Of a DNA stretch of 7,502 bases, positions 1 to 6,570 are shown one piece after another (the stretch's first letter is position 1; every line of letters begins with the position of its first letter). This DNA is from an uncultured Salinimicrobium sp. GTDB taxonomy: Bacteria > Bacteroidota > Bacteroidia > Flavobacteriales > Flavobacteriaceae. The notes under the pieces are model-generated. The model was not told where the DNA came from. It saw nothing but the letters and a program-made list of their open reading frames with translations, and searched no databases. The translations under genes and the position numbers were made by a program. The stretch spans positions 1 through 7,502 of the forward strand of contig CAMPJY010000125.1 of NCBI GenBank assembly GCA_946887025.1. The letters run 5' to 3'.

Positions 1-840
1 GTTGTTGAAGGAATTATGTACAGCATTGACGGAGAAGATTATTCTGCTTCAGGTGTTTTTGAAGAACTAATTGCCGGAACCTATAGTCTTACTGCCAGAA
101 ATTCTGACGGATGTGTTTCTGAAGTTACTTCAGTAACCATTAATGCCCAACCTGTTACTCCAGCAGCTCCGGTTATTTCTGGAGTTGTCCATCCATCTTG
201 TGATGTGGCTACAGGTTCATTTACTGCCACTACTATGGAAGGATTGGAGTACAGCATTGACGGAGAGAATTATTCGACATCAGGTACCTTCGACGGCCTT
301 GCTGCAGGAACCTACAGCGTAACGACCAGAAACCTTGACGGATGCGTTTCTGAAGCTATCTCAGTTATTATTAACGCCCAACCTGCTACTCCAGTTGCTC
401 CGGCTGTTTCTGTAAATACTCAACCATCTTGTGATGTGCCTACAGGTTCATTAACTGTCACTATTGTTGAAGGACTTGAGTACAGTATTGACGGTGAGAG
501 TTATACCGTGGAAGGTGATTTCGAAGACTTAGTTGCCGGAACATATAACGTAACAGCTAGAAATTCAGCCGGATGTACTTCTGAGGCTACTTTAGTAACT
601 ATTAATGCTCAACCTGCTACTCCAGCTACTCCGGTTGTTTCTGAAATTCTTCAGCCAACATGTGATGCTGTGACCGGATCATTTATCGTTGCATTAGTTG
701 AAGGTTTGGAATATAGTATTGACGGTGAGGTTTTCCAGGCATCAGGGGAATTCGCTGATTTAAATCCCGGAGCTTATGATCTTATAGCAAGAAACGCTTC
801 AGGATGTATTTCTGAATCTGTTGCGATAGTAATTAACGAA
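1..840 (+). repeat. Tandem 231-bp coding repeat, 3.6 copies visible
   Basis: The YSID(G) core codons start at 19, 250, 481 and 712, spaced exactly 231 bp (77 codons) with no indels. The first Cys of each domain falls at 199, 430 and 661, and the second at 112, 343, 574 and 805, also on the 231-bp period. The units are diverged at many synonymous and non-synonymous sites. The best conserved DNA is the linker (around 137-180, 368-411 and 599-642, coding INAQPxTP). The fourth unit stops at about 840, where the sequence turns into an unrelated domain. The array continues off the left edge, so the copy number is unknown. Confidence 0.93.
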
Positions 841-1413
841 GTTTCCGAACCGGGAATAATAGAAACCCAACCCGGGGAACTTTGTATTGATGACTCCACC
901 TTCGATCTTTCAGAATTGCTGCTTGGTGATTTCAATGAGAATGGTACCTGGATCGATAATCAGAACACCGGTGCCCTTGAGAACGGTTTTATTGATCCTT
1001 CCATGCTGGAATTAGGAACTTACACTTTTGACTACGTGATCACTGAAGGTTGTCCTTCTACCACTACAGTACAGGTTCTTATAAATGATGACTGTATTCC
1101 ATTAGATTGTGGTATCGATGATATTAAAGGTAGCATCTCTAAAACCATTACCCCAAATGGAGACAATCGCAATGACCTCTTCGAAATAGGTCTCGATGTT
1201 GACTGCGGATTCACCTATAATGTAAAAATGTTCAACCGTTGGGGGAATGAGGTATTTGCTTCCAACAACTATCAGAACAATTGGGATGGTTCTTCCAGCA
1301 ACGCATTCTCAGGGGATAAACTACCCTCCGGAACTTACTATTATATCATAGAAATCAACAACCAGACTGCAATTGGGCCAATTCAAGGTTACATCTATCT
1401 AGGAACAAATTAA
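1..1413 (+). CDS. Large repetitive T9SS-exported cell-surface adhesin, type B C-terminal sorting domain (5' end outside window)
   Basis: The gene is partial. The reading frame is open from base 1 and is already in register with the internal repeats, so the ATG at 16 is an internal Met and the true start lies upstream. Residues from base 1 to about 840 form 77-residue repeats, each with a Cys (…SCDV or TCDA) near the start, a YSIDGE core, an AGTY strand and a closing DGC or SGC, joined by Pro/Ala-rich linkers. This layout resembles SprB-type or Ig-like adhesin repeats. Bases about 841-1128 encode a different Ig-like domain (GTW, GTYTFDYV). Bases about 1129-1413 encode the gliding-motility-associated C-terminal domain, recognisable from ITPNGD, FNRWGNEVF, NWDG and LPSGTYYYII. 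By family knowledge this domain directs export by the type IX secretion system and belongs to the type B class. The protein is inferred to act at the cell surface in adhesion or gliding. Its ligand and full length are unknown. It is followed after 11 bp by a PorP/SprF gene. Confidence 0.9.
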   Translation, partial: VVEGIMYSIDGEDYSASGVFEELIAGTYSLTARNSDGCVSEVTSVTINAQPVTPAAPVISGVVHPSCDVATGSFTATTMEGLEYSIDGENYSTSGTFDGLAAGTYSVTTRNLDGCVSEAISVIINAQPATPVAPAVSVNTQPSCDVPTGSLTVTIVEGLEYSIDGESYTVEGDFEDLVAGTYNVTARNSAGCTSEATLVTINAQPATPATPVVSEILQPTCDAVTGSFIVALVEGLEYSIDGEVFQASGEFADLNPGAYDLIARNASGCISESVAIVINEVSEPGIIETQPGELCIDDSTFDLSELLLGDFNENGTWIDNQNTGALENGFIDPSMLELGTYTFDYVITEGCPSTTTVQVLINDDCIPLDCGIDDIKGSISKTITPNGDNRNDLFEIGLDVDCGFTYNVKMFNRWGNEVFASNNYQNNWDGSSSNAFSGDKLPSGTYYYIIEINNQTAIGPIQGYIYLGTN

Positions 1414-1424
1414 AAAGATACAAC

Positions 1425-2333
1425 ATGAAAAAATTCTGTTTCATAACGTTCATCCTGTTCGTAAGTTTTGCATCTTCTGCGCAGCAGCTGCCCCAGTTCA
1501 CGCAGTATATGTACAACACGATCTCCATAAACCCTGCATACGCCGGTAATAGGGATGCCATCTCAATTATAGGCTTACACAGGAGTCAGTGGTCGGGACT
1601 GGCAGGTGCGCCTCAAACCCAGACCTTGTCTATTCATTCCCCTTTGCGAAATGAAAAGGTTGGATTAGGGTTATCTGTGATAAATGACAAGGCAGGTTAT
1701 GAGAACTATACATATGTCTATGGCGACTTCTCCTATACCATTAATGTGAATGAAGCCACTACCCTGTCCTTCGGACTAAAGGCTGGGATGAGTTATTATA
1801 ACCTGGATGAAGAACTGCTTCAGGATGTTCCAGATGACCCTTTCTTCAGTGGTAATACTTTCAACCGATGGACTCCCAATTTCGGAGCCGGTTTGTTTCT
1901 ATCTTCTCAGGACTGGTATGTTGGACTTTCTGCACCTAAGATTATTAACAATGACAATAACAAGCAAAGTGAATATGTGGCTTTGGAGCAAGTGCATTAT
2001 TACCTGACCGGAGGATATGTTTTTGACCTTAATGAAAACCTTAAACTCCGTCCCACTGCCTTGGCCAAACTTACCAATGGAGCTCCTCTGTCTGTGGATT
2101 TCTCAGGTACCATGATTTTTGATGAAAAGATCTATCTGGGCGCCAATTACAGAATTGACGATGCCATTGGTGCTTTTGTGGACTTCCAGATATTTGAACC
2201 CCTTAGAGTTGGTTATGCTTATGAATATTCCATATCCGACCTCCAACCTTACACTTCCGGTTCTCACGAGATCCTGCTGATATATGAGTTCAGGTTAAAC
2301 AATACCAAATACAAATCCCCAAGGTTCTTCTAA
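1425..2333 (+). CDS. PorP/SprF family type IX secretion system outer-membrane protein
   Basis: The 302-residue length is normal for the PorP/SprF family. It begins with a Sec signal peptide (MKKFCFITFILFVSFASSA, cleavage likely after A19 before QQ). The family hallmark follows at once: PQFTQYMYN, then INPAYAG, then HRSQWSGLAGAPQT around residues 53-66, and the chain ends in SPRFF, a typical C-terminus. The rest is alternating polar and aromatic beta-strand sequence with many Gly and Tyr, as expected for an outer-membrane barrel. Known members lie next to genes for T9SS substrates with type B sorting domains (SprF beside SprB) and are needed for their secretion or surface attachment. The position 11 bp after such a substrate gene fits a dedicated partner. 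I give no symbol because paralogues are numerous in these genomes. The ATG start places the signal peptide correctly. I see no Shine-Dalgarno, as is usual for the phylum. Confidence 0.93.
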   Translation: MKKFCFITFILFVSFASSAQQLPQFTQYMYNTISINPAYAGNRDAISIIGLHRSQWSGLAGAPQTQTLSIHSPLRNEKVGLGLSVINDKAGYENYTYVYGDFSYTINVNEATTLSFGLKAGMSYYNLDEELLQDVPDDPFFSGNTFNRWTPNFGAGLFLSSQDWYVGLSAPKIINNDNNKQSEYVALEQVHYYLTGGYVFDLNENLKLRPTALAKLTNGAPLSVDFSGTMIFDEKIYLGANYRIDDAIGAFVDFQIFEPLRVGYAYEYSISDLQPYTSGSHEILLIYEFRLNNTKYKSPRFF

Positions 2334-2348
2334 TTTAAAACAAGGATT

Positions 2349-4217
2349 ATGAACAAAAAATACTTATTTTTTTTAGTATTCATCAGCCAGGCATTTATAC
2401 TTTCTGCCCAGTCAGGTAAACAGAAGAAGGCTGACAGGTTGTACGACGACTTCGCCTACGTAAAGGCCATAGAGGTGTATGAGGATCTTTTGGAAAACGA
2501 TTATAATAAAGAATATAATCAAAGAAAACTCGCAGATAGTTATTTATTCTTAAGGGATCCTGAAAACGCTGTTACCTATTATGCAGCAGTTGTTCAACAG
2601 CCGAATGTATCTCCTGAATATTACTTCAAATATGCTCAGGCCTTGAGAGGGGTCCGCAAATATGAAGAATCCAGGGAATGGCTTGAGAAGTATTTCGAGG
2701 AAGGGAAAAATGCGGACTTGGTGGAGGAATATCTGGGGGCAGATGAAATAAATCTCTATAAGGGATATGAAAGCTATAGATTAGTACCTTCAAACATCAA
2801 TTCTCAGTTCAGTGATTTTGGGGCTGTACAACAGAATGGGAACATTTATTTCACTTCTGCCAGAGCTGAAGGATCTAACAGGGATAAGATCTATGACTGG
2901 AACGGAGAACCTTTTCTGGACGTATACCGCATTCCGGCTGAAGGAGGTACAGCAGTACCGATTGAAGGAGATGTCAATACGGTTCGTCACGAAGGCCCGG
3001 TAACATTATCTGCTGATGGGACTACGATGTACTTTACCCGAAACAATTACCTGAACAACAAAAACGGAAAAAGAGATGAGAATGGTGTAAACCACCTCAA
3101 AATCTACAAAGCGACCTCCGTCGGAAATTCCTGGGAAAATGTTCAGGAACTTCCTTTTAACAACAACAATTATTCGGTTGGACATCCGTCCCTTTCTGTT
3201 GATGGCAAAACCATGTATTTCGCTTCTGATGCTCCCGGAGGATTGGGGGGCAGTGACATTTACAAAGTAAGCATTGACAATGGAAATTTTGGAACTCCTG
3301 AGAATTTAGGCGAAAACATCAACTCCCCAGGGAATGAATTTTTCCCCTTTATTGCTGAAGATGGGCGCCTCTACTTTTCCTCCGACGGACATAAAGGATA
3401 TGGCCTTCTGGATGTATTTGTGGTAGAGGGGGGAGAGGTCCAGAATTTAGGAGAACCGGTTAACAGTAATCACGACGATTTTGGATTTTTTATTTCTTCA
3501 GAAGTGCCTGAAGGTTTTGTTTCTTCCAACAGGTCTGGGGGAATGGGAAGTGATGATATTTACAAAACAACCATTCTTGAGCCGCTTCTTTTAACAGGTA
3601 CCATCACCGACTCCATTAATGGAAAACCCGTAGCCAATGCCACCTTTAGATTGTTGGATGAAAACAACGAACAGATAGCTTTTCTTGAGACTGATTCCCT
3701 GGGTGCCTATTCAACCGAGGTATTTAGAGATAGAAATTTTTCCACGGAGGCAGCACATATTAAATATGATACCAAGACAGGTACTTTGACAACATCCGAT
3801 CTGGATGACCAGGTGGAACTGGTGTATGATATAGAGCTTTCTCCTATTAATGATGTGGAATATCTGGCAGAAATCAACAAGATATACTTTGACTTTGATA
3901 AACATAACATTAGAGAAGATGCAGCCAAAGAACTGGATAAGCTGGTAGACCTGATGCTGAACGATTATCCGGATCTGGTGATTGAAATTGGATCACATAC
4001 AGATGCACGAGGATCTGCAGCGTATAACAGACAATTGGCAGAACGAAGGGCAAAATCGACTTTCGATTATCTGGTATCCAAAGGCGTAGATTCCGATCGT
4101 ATTATTACTTACAAAGGATATGGGGAGGAAAAACCTGAAGTGGATTGCGAACGTTGCAACGAACAACAGCACCAGCTCAACAGAAGATCGATCTTTAAGG
4201 TCGTAAAGATGGAATAG
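2349..4217 (+). CDS. PorE-like OmpA family protein (TPR, beta-propeller, CRD-like, OmpA C-terminal)
   Basis: This 622-residue protein has a signal peptide (residues 1 to about 20, FILSA then QSG) with no lipobox Cys. Residues about 25-125 are TPR-like helices (YVKAIEVYEDLL, ENAVTYYAAV, YEESREWLEKY). Residues about 150-410 hold PD40/WD40-like propeller blades (LSADGTTMYFTR, LSVDGKTMYFASD, IAEDGRLYFSSDGH, EGFVSSNRSGG). Residues about 414-490 look like a carboxypeptidase-regulatory domain (LTGTITDSINGKPVANATF). Residues about 507-622 are an OmpA C-terminal domain. D552 (in SHTDARG) and R567 (in AERRA) have the 15-residue spacing of the pair that binds diaminopimelate in OmpA-like domains, and NRRS follows at 611-614. 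This domain order matches the T9SS protein PorE of Porphyromonas. The inferred role is to anchor the upstream barrel and adhesin to peptidoglycan in the periplasm. The gene begins 15 bp after the PorP/SprF stop with AAGGA close to the ATG, so one operon is likely. C600 and C603 form a CxxC pair. Confidence 0.9.
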   Translation: MNKKYLFFLVFISQAFILSAQSGKQKKADRLYDDFAYVKAIEVYEDLLENDYNKEYNQRKLADSYLFLRDPENAVTYYAAVVQQPNVSPEYYFKYAQALRGVRKYEESREWLEKYFEEGKNADLVEEYLGADEINLYKGYESYRLVPSNINSQFSDFGAVQQNGNIYFTSARAEGSNRDKIYDWNGEPFLDVYRIPAEGGTAVPIEGDVNTVRHEGPVTLSADGTTMYFTRNNYLNNKNGKRDENGVNHLKIYKATSVGNSWENVQELPFNNNNYSVGHPSLSVDGKTMYFASDAPGGLGGSDIYKVSIDNGNFGTPENLGENINSPGNEFFPFIAEDGRLYFSSDGHKGYGLLDVFVVEGGEVQNLGEPVNSNHDDFGFFISSEVPEGFVSSNRSGGMGSDDIYKTTILEPLLLTGTITDSINGKPVANATFRLLDENNEQIAFLETDSLGAYSTEVFRDRNFSTEAAHIKYDTKTGTLTTSDLDDQVELVYDIELSPINDVEYLAEINKIYFDFDKHNIREDAAKELDKLVDLMLNDYPDLVIEIGSHTDARGSAAYNRQLAERRAKSTFDYLVSKGVDSDRIITYKGYGEEKPEVDCERCNEQQHQLNRRSIFKVVKME

Positions 4218-4237
4218 AAAATAATTCATAAAGATTT

Positions 4238-4270
4238 AACCGCCTGAAAGCAGTTTCAGGCGGTTTTTTT
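4238..4270 (+). terminator. Intrinsic terminator of the adhesin-PorP/SprF-OmpA operon
   Basis: A perfect 12-bp stem pairs 4238-4249 (AACCGCCTGAAA) with 4254-4265 (TTTCAGGCGGTT) around a GCAG tetraloop. A run of seven T at 4264-4270 follows. It lies 21 bp after the OmpA-family stop codon. Confidence 0.92.
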
Positions 4271-4449
4271 ATTTCCACCTCTCCCCTACCCTTCTTGAGC
4301 AGAAATAAAGCCTATAAGACGCTGCAGGTGGGGTTTAAGTAAGTATCCTGGCCCGATCATTAACTCACAGACTTGCAATCTCTACAGCAGGTCACAAAAC
4401 TATTTGGCAATCTAAACGATTCCATTTTTAAATTATGGATGGATGGAAT
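4271..4449. other. Intergenic stretch without a recognised gene
   Basis: Together with the two flanking terminators this makes a 316-bp gene-free gap (4218-4533) between convergent genes. I see no tRNA-like cloverleaf, no insertion-sequence ends and no ORF with a credible product. On the minus strand there is only a 21-codon ATG ORF (4360-4425) and a 31-codon open stretch without a start (4289-4381). It could be eroded coding sequence or plain spacer; the sequence does not decide. Confidence 0.5.
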
Positions 4450-4481
4450 AAAAAAAGAGCCGTCGTGTAGACGGCTCTTTT
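4450..4481 (-). terminator. Intrinsic terminator for the CAP-domain lipoprotein gene
   Basis: A perfect 12-bp stem pairs 4453-4464 (AAAAGAGCCGTC) with 4470-4481 (GACGGCTCTTTT) around a GTGTA loop. Read on the minus strand it is followed by seven U (the A run at 4450-4456), so it suits the leftward CAP gene ending at 4534. Rightward, only four T precede CCC, so it would work less well in that direction. Confidence 0.87.
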
Positions 4482-4533
4482 CCCTTTAAATAATTATGAA
4501 AAAAAATCTGTGGAAGATTCGAATTATTGTTTT

Positions 4534-5037
4534 TTATTTTCTGACAAAGATATTAGTGAAGTAAAACCTTCCATCCTGATTTTGGCTGATGGAGATCCCG
4601 AAATGCGTATGGTTATCCAATAGGTTTTCGCGATGTCCGTCACTTTTGATCCACGCCTGTACAACTGCATCGGCGGTTCGGTAACCATAAGCCACATTTT
4701 CGCTTACAGCCTCGGCTTTTGTCTTATTAACCAAAGCACTATATCGGCTGAGGAAGTCATCATGACATACTTCATCATGTTCTATCATATGCTTATTGTG
4801 GAGCTCCGCCTGGTGGGAACTCTCATCCATAAGCTGAAGTTCGGAAAGACCTTTCTCTACGCGATAGGCGTTAATCAGATCCAATACTTCCAGTTCAAAC
4901 GAAGAATAGGAAACCGGAGGTACTTCGGTATTCAATTCAGCCGTTTCCAACTCTTCTCCCAAACTGTCTTTTGAACAGGAAGTCAGAGTCATCACAGAAA
5001 CTGCCAAGAACCAAAACATGTAGGTTAAGTTCTTCAT
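4534..5037 (-). CDS. CAP/SCP-domain lipoprotein
   Basis: This is a 167-residue protein. A lipoprotein signal peptide ends in the lipobox LTSC with the acylated Cys at 21, so the mature protein should be membrane-anchored. The following residues are SKDSLGEE, acidic with an early Lys, which loosely recalls the surface-export signals of Bacteroidota lipoproteins. A short linker precedes a CAP domain (cysteine-rich secretory protein, antigen 5 and PR-1 superfamily) from about residue 47 to the end: LDLINAYRVEKGLSEL, H80 in AELHNKHM, E113 in SENVAYGY, H135 in SDGHRENLL and the final strand FYFTNIFVRK. H80, E113 and H135 correspond to the conserved CAP cavity residues. Bacterial CAP proteins have no single established activity, so substrate and role are unknown. 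The gene stands alone, with its own candidate promoter upstream and a terminator 53 bp downstream. The start ATG is the only one that gives a proper signal peptide. Confidence 0.9.
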   Translation of the reverse strand: MKNLTYMFWFLAVSVMTLTSCSKDSLGEELETAELNTEVPPVSYSSFELEVLDLINAYRVEKGLSELQLMDESSHQAELHNKHMIEHDEVCHDDFLSRYSALVNKTKAEAVSENVAYGYRTADAVVQAWIKSDGHRENLLDNHTHFGISISQNQDGRFYFTNIFVRK

Positions 5038-5069
5038 AATTGTGTGTTAATTAGTAAGATTTGGGATAG

Positions 5070-5100
5070 TAAATGTAGAGATATTTCCGGATGAAACAAC
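5070..5100 (-). promoter_or_regulatory. Candidate Bacteroidota-type sigma-70 promoter for the CAP lipoprotein gene
   Basis: On the minus strand GTTG (5100-5097) is separated by exactly 19 bases from TACATTTA (5077-5070). The phylum's consensus is TTTG-N19-TAnnTTTG, so the -33 box has three of four matches and the -7 box five of six. Initiation would fall about 25 bases before the ATG at 5037, a normal leader length. No mapping data support it. Confidence 0.6.
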
Positions 5101-5198
5101 AGTTTCCTCGATGAAATACACATTTTATGCAAAGTTTAACACAATATGAAGTTAATTCTTACAAAATATAATTAAGAAACAGCTGTGCATTTCATCGA
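5090..5198. repeat. GATGAAA motif triplet, two copies forming a 10-bp inverted repeat
   Basis: TCGATGAAAT occurs at 5108-5117 and its exact reverse complement ATTTCATCGA at 5189-5198. A shorter direct copy, GATGAAAC, lies at 5090-5097 and touches the -33 box of the candidate CAP promoter. The arms are 71 bp apart. A regulator site is possible, but chance in AT-rich DNA is not excluded. Confidence 0.45.
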
Positions 5199-5214
5199 TA
5201 AAGGCGCGCCTTTA
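5199..5214. repeat. Perfect 16-bp palindrome with a GC core
   Basis: TAAAGGCGCGCCTTTA reads the same on both strands, and the symmetry breaks on either side. It lies 38 bp beyond the rnz stop and about 100 bp upstream of the candidate CAP promoter. Its GGCGCGCC core stands out in AT-rich spacer. It could be a dimeric regulator site or, as RNA, a 6-bp hairpin with a CGCG loop. No U run follows, so a normal terminator is unlikely. Confidence 0.6.
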
Positions 5215-5252
5215 GTCGATTACGCTGTTTAGGAATACAAAAAATTCAGAAA

Positions 5253-6161
5253 TTATCGGAAACTGAAAATTTTTCCGTCTTCCGCCAGTAAAACAGAGGC
5301 AAAAACTTCTTTTGCCTCCTTTTGGAACAACGAAAAATCATCATATCGGGTGGAAAAATGACCTAAAATCAACGTACCCACTCCAGCTGCCTTGGCAATG
5401 GCTGCCGCTTCTTTTGCAGTGGAATGTTTGGTCGGCCCTGCCAGGGAAGCATGTTCCTCTAAAAATGTTGATTCGTGGTAGAGGGCGGTAACCTCCTTAA
5501 TTTGCGAAACAATTGCAGGTTTATATTTGGTATCGCTGCAAAAAGCATAACTTTTTGGAGGCTCTGGGTCTCCTGTAAGCCTTTTATTGGGGATAATGGT
5601 ACCATCTTCCAGAACAGCATCTTTCCCTTTTTTGATTCCTCTGTAATAAACCACATCAATATCATATTGAAGTACCTGATCCATAAGTAGCTTCCTGTCT
5701 CCAGGTTTTTCCCTGAAAAGGAAACCATTGGTATATATCCTGTGGTCCAGGGGGATGGTCTCCACAGTTACTTTCCTGTCATCCAAAATGATTTCCGGAC
5801 CAGTACCTGTCAATTCATGGAAGTATAAAGGAAAATTGGTCCAGGAGTTAGCTAATTTAAGCTGGAGTGTAATAATTTCCTTTATTCCCTTAGGGCCATA
5901 GATATGTAGTTCCGTTTCCCTGTTCAGAAGCCTGAAGGTGGAAACCAGCCCCACAAGTCCATAAAAATGGTCTCCGTGCAAATGTGAAATAAAAATGTGT
6001 TTAATTTTGGAAAACTTCACCTTATTCCTGCGCAACTCTACCTGTGATCCCTCTCCACAATCGATTAGAAACAGCTGATTGCCTATTTCAAGAACCTGGG
6101 CGGTAGGATTGGTAAAAGTACGTGGGGTAGCGGCATAACAGCCTAAAATCGTAAGTTTCAT
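5253..6161 (-). CDS. rnz: Ribonuclease Z (tRNA 3'-end endonuclease)
   Basis: This 302-residue protein is the usual size of the short form of RNase Z, a zinc-dependent metallo-beta-lactamase-fold enzyme that cuts tRNA precursors just after the discriminator base in the cytoplasm. The full ligand set is visible: SHLHGDH (H60, H62, D64, H65), H140 in PLDHRI, D210 in FCSDTKY and H268 in LGHFSTRY. H246 in TKHSTAKEAA matches the conserved catalytic-site His of the family. The start is typical (MKLTILGCYAATPR). Residues about 150-200 correspond to the flexible arm that grips the tRNA elbow; here the arm is Lys-rich (YRGIKKGKD) and not the classic Gly-Pro-rich form. It is the third gene of a leftward run after pyrB and the STAS-like gene, with a 76-bp gap before its start. 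I found no convincing promoter in that gap and no clear terminator after its stop. Confidence 0.95.
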   Translation of the reverse strand: MKLTILGCYAATPRTFTNPTAQVLEIGNQLFLIDCGEGSQVELRRNKVKFSKIKHIFISHLHGDHFYGLVGLVSTFRLLNRETELHIYGPKGIKEIITLQLKLANSWTNFPLYFHELTGTGPEIILDDRKVTVETIPLDHRIYTNGFLFREKPGDRKLLMDQVLQYDIDVVYYRGIKKGKDAVLEDGTIIPNKRLTGDPEPPKSYAFCSDTKYKPAIVSQIKEVTALYHESTFLEEHASLAGPTKHSTAKEAAAIAKAAGVGTLILGHFSTRYDDFSLFQKEAKEVFASVLLAEDGKIFSFR

Positions 6162-6237
6162 AAGATGCTGTTTTCAAAATGAGGCTAAGCTCCCAAAAAA
6201 CCTGCCTATAGAAATTACGGAAATGGGAAATGGAGAA

Positions 6238-6570
6238 TTAGAATCCCAGATCCCTCTCAATCTCTTCCATCTGAATCAGGTCCTCAGCCTCTCCCAAGGT
6301 TGGCACCACATTAAGTTCTTCAGGAACCTCAGAAATATCAACTGCCGTGGTCACCACCACAAAGGATTTCTTTCTGTCCCTTTGGGCCTCCGCCCAAGGC
6401 AAAAGGCTCTTCAGGTTTTCAGGTCCAAGATCCTCTACTTCAGAAAGGTCCAATACGAGATTGTCATTCATCAATTGCTTCCCCTCCCCTTGCAGGAAAG
6501 ACAGGTAGTTGCTAAAGCTTCTATTCTCATCCCTCAGCACCTTTGACACCTCCTTTTCAATTATCTTCAT
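6238..6570 (-). CDS. Small STAS-like protein translationally coupled to pyrB
   Basis: This 110-residue soluble protein has no signal peptide or membrane segment. Residues about 36-100 follow the STAS (anti-sigma-factor antagonist-like) pattern: a strand DNLVLDLSEVEDLG, a helix ENLKSLLPWAEAQRDRKK, a strand SFVVVTTAV, then VPEELNVVPTLGEAEDLIQ. The C-terminus is very acidic. Where classical anti-anti-sigma factors have Asp-Ser-Ser-Gly, this protein reads D47-L-G-P, so the phospho-acceptor Ser is absent and a phosphorylation switch of the SpoIIAA kind is unlikely. Its ATG overlaps the pyrB stop as ATGA (6570-6567), which points to coupled translation. It lies where pyrI (the aspartate carbamoyltransferase regulatory chain) sits in some bacteria, but it has no zinc-binding Cys and does not resemble PyrI. 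No partner kinase or sigma factor is nearby. The fold assignment is from pattern only and the function is unknown. Confidence 0.72.
   Translation of the reverse strand: MKIIEKEVSKVLRDENRSFSNYLSFLQGEGKQLMNDNLVLDLSEVEDLGPENLKSLLPWAEAQRDRKKSFVVVTTAVDISEVPEELNVVPTLGEAEDLIQMEEIERDLGF

Noticed and set aside
16..18. ATG at 16 as the start of the adhesin gene
   Set aside because: Codons from base 1 (VVEGI) align in register with the repeat units beginning at 232, 463 and 694, so the frame continues upstream and this Met replaces a Glu found at the same place in other units.
1..840. CRISPR array or mobile-element repeats
   Set aside because: The repeats are long, contiguous, in frame and protein-coding, with no unique spacers or terminal inverted repeats.
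4289..4425. Minus-strand short open stretches (21 codons from an ATG at 4425, and 31 codons without a start) as a small gene or gene remnant
   Set aside because: They are in different frames, very short, have no promoter or recognisable motif, and lie between two terminators.
5199..5214. Palindrome as the rnz intrinsic terminator
   Set aside because: At most a 6-bp stem with a 4-base loop can form, and no U tract follows on the minus strand.
6162..6237. Separate rnz promoter (TCATTTTG box on the minus strand)
   Set aside because: No TTG-like element lies about 19 bases upstream (the nearest TTTG is 11 bases away), so it does not fit the Bacteroidota promoter spacing.
6238..6570. PyrI, the regulatory chain of aspartate carbamoyltransferase
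   Set aside because: It is shorter than PyrI, has no Cys for the zinc domain, and its strand-helix pattern fits STAS better.
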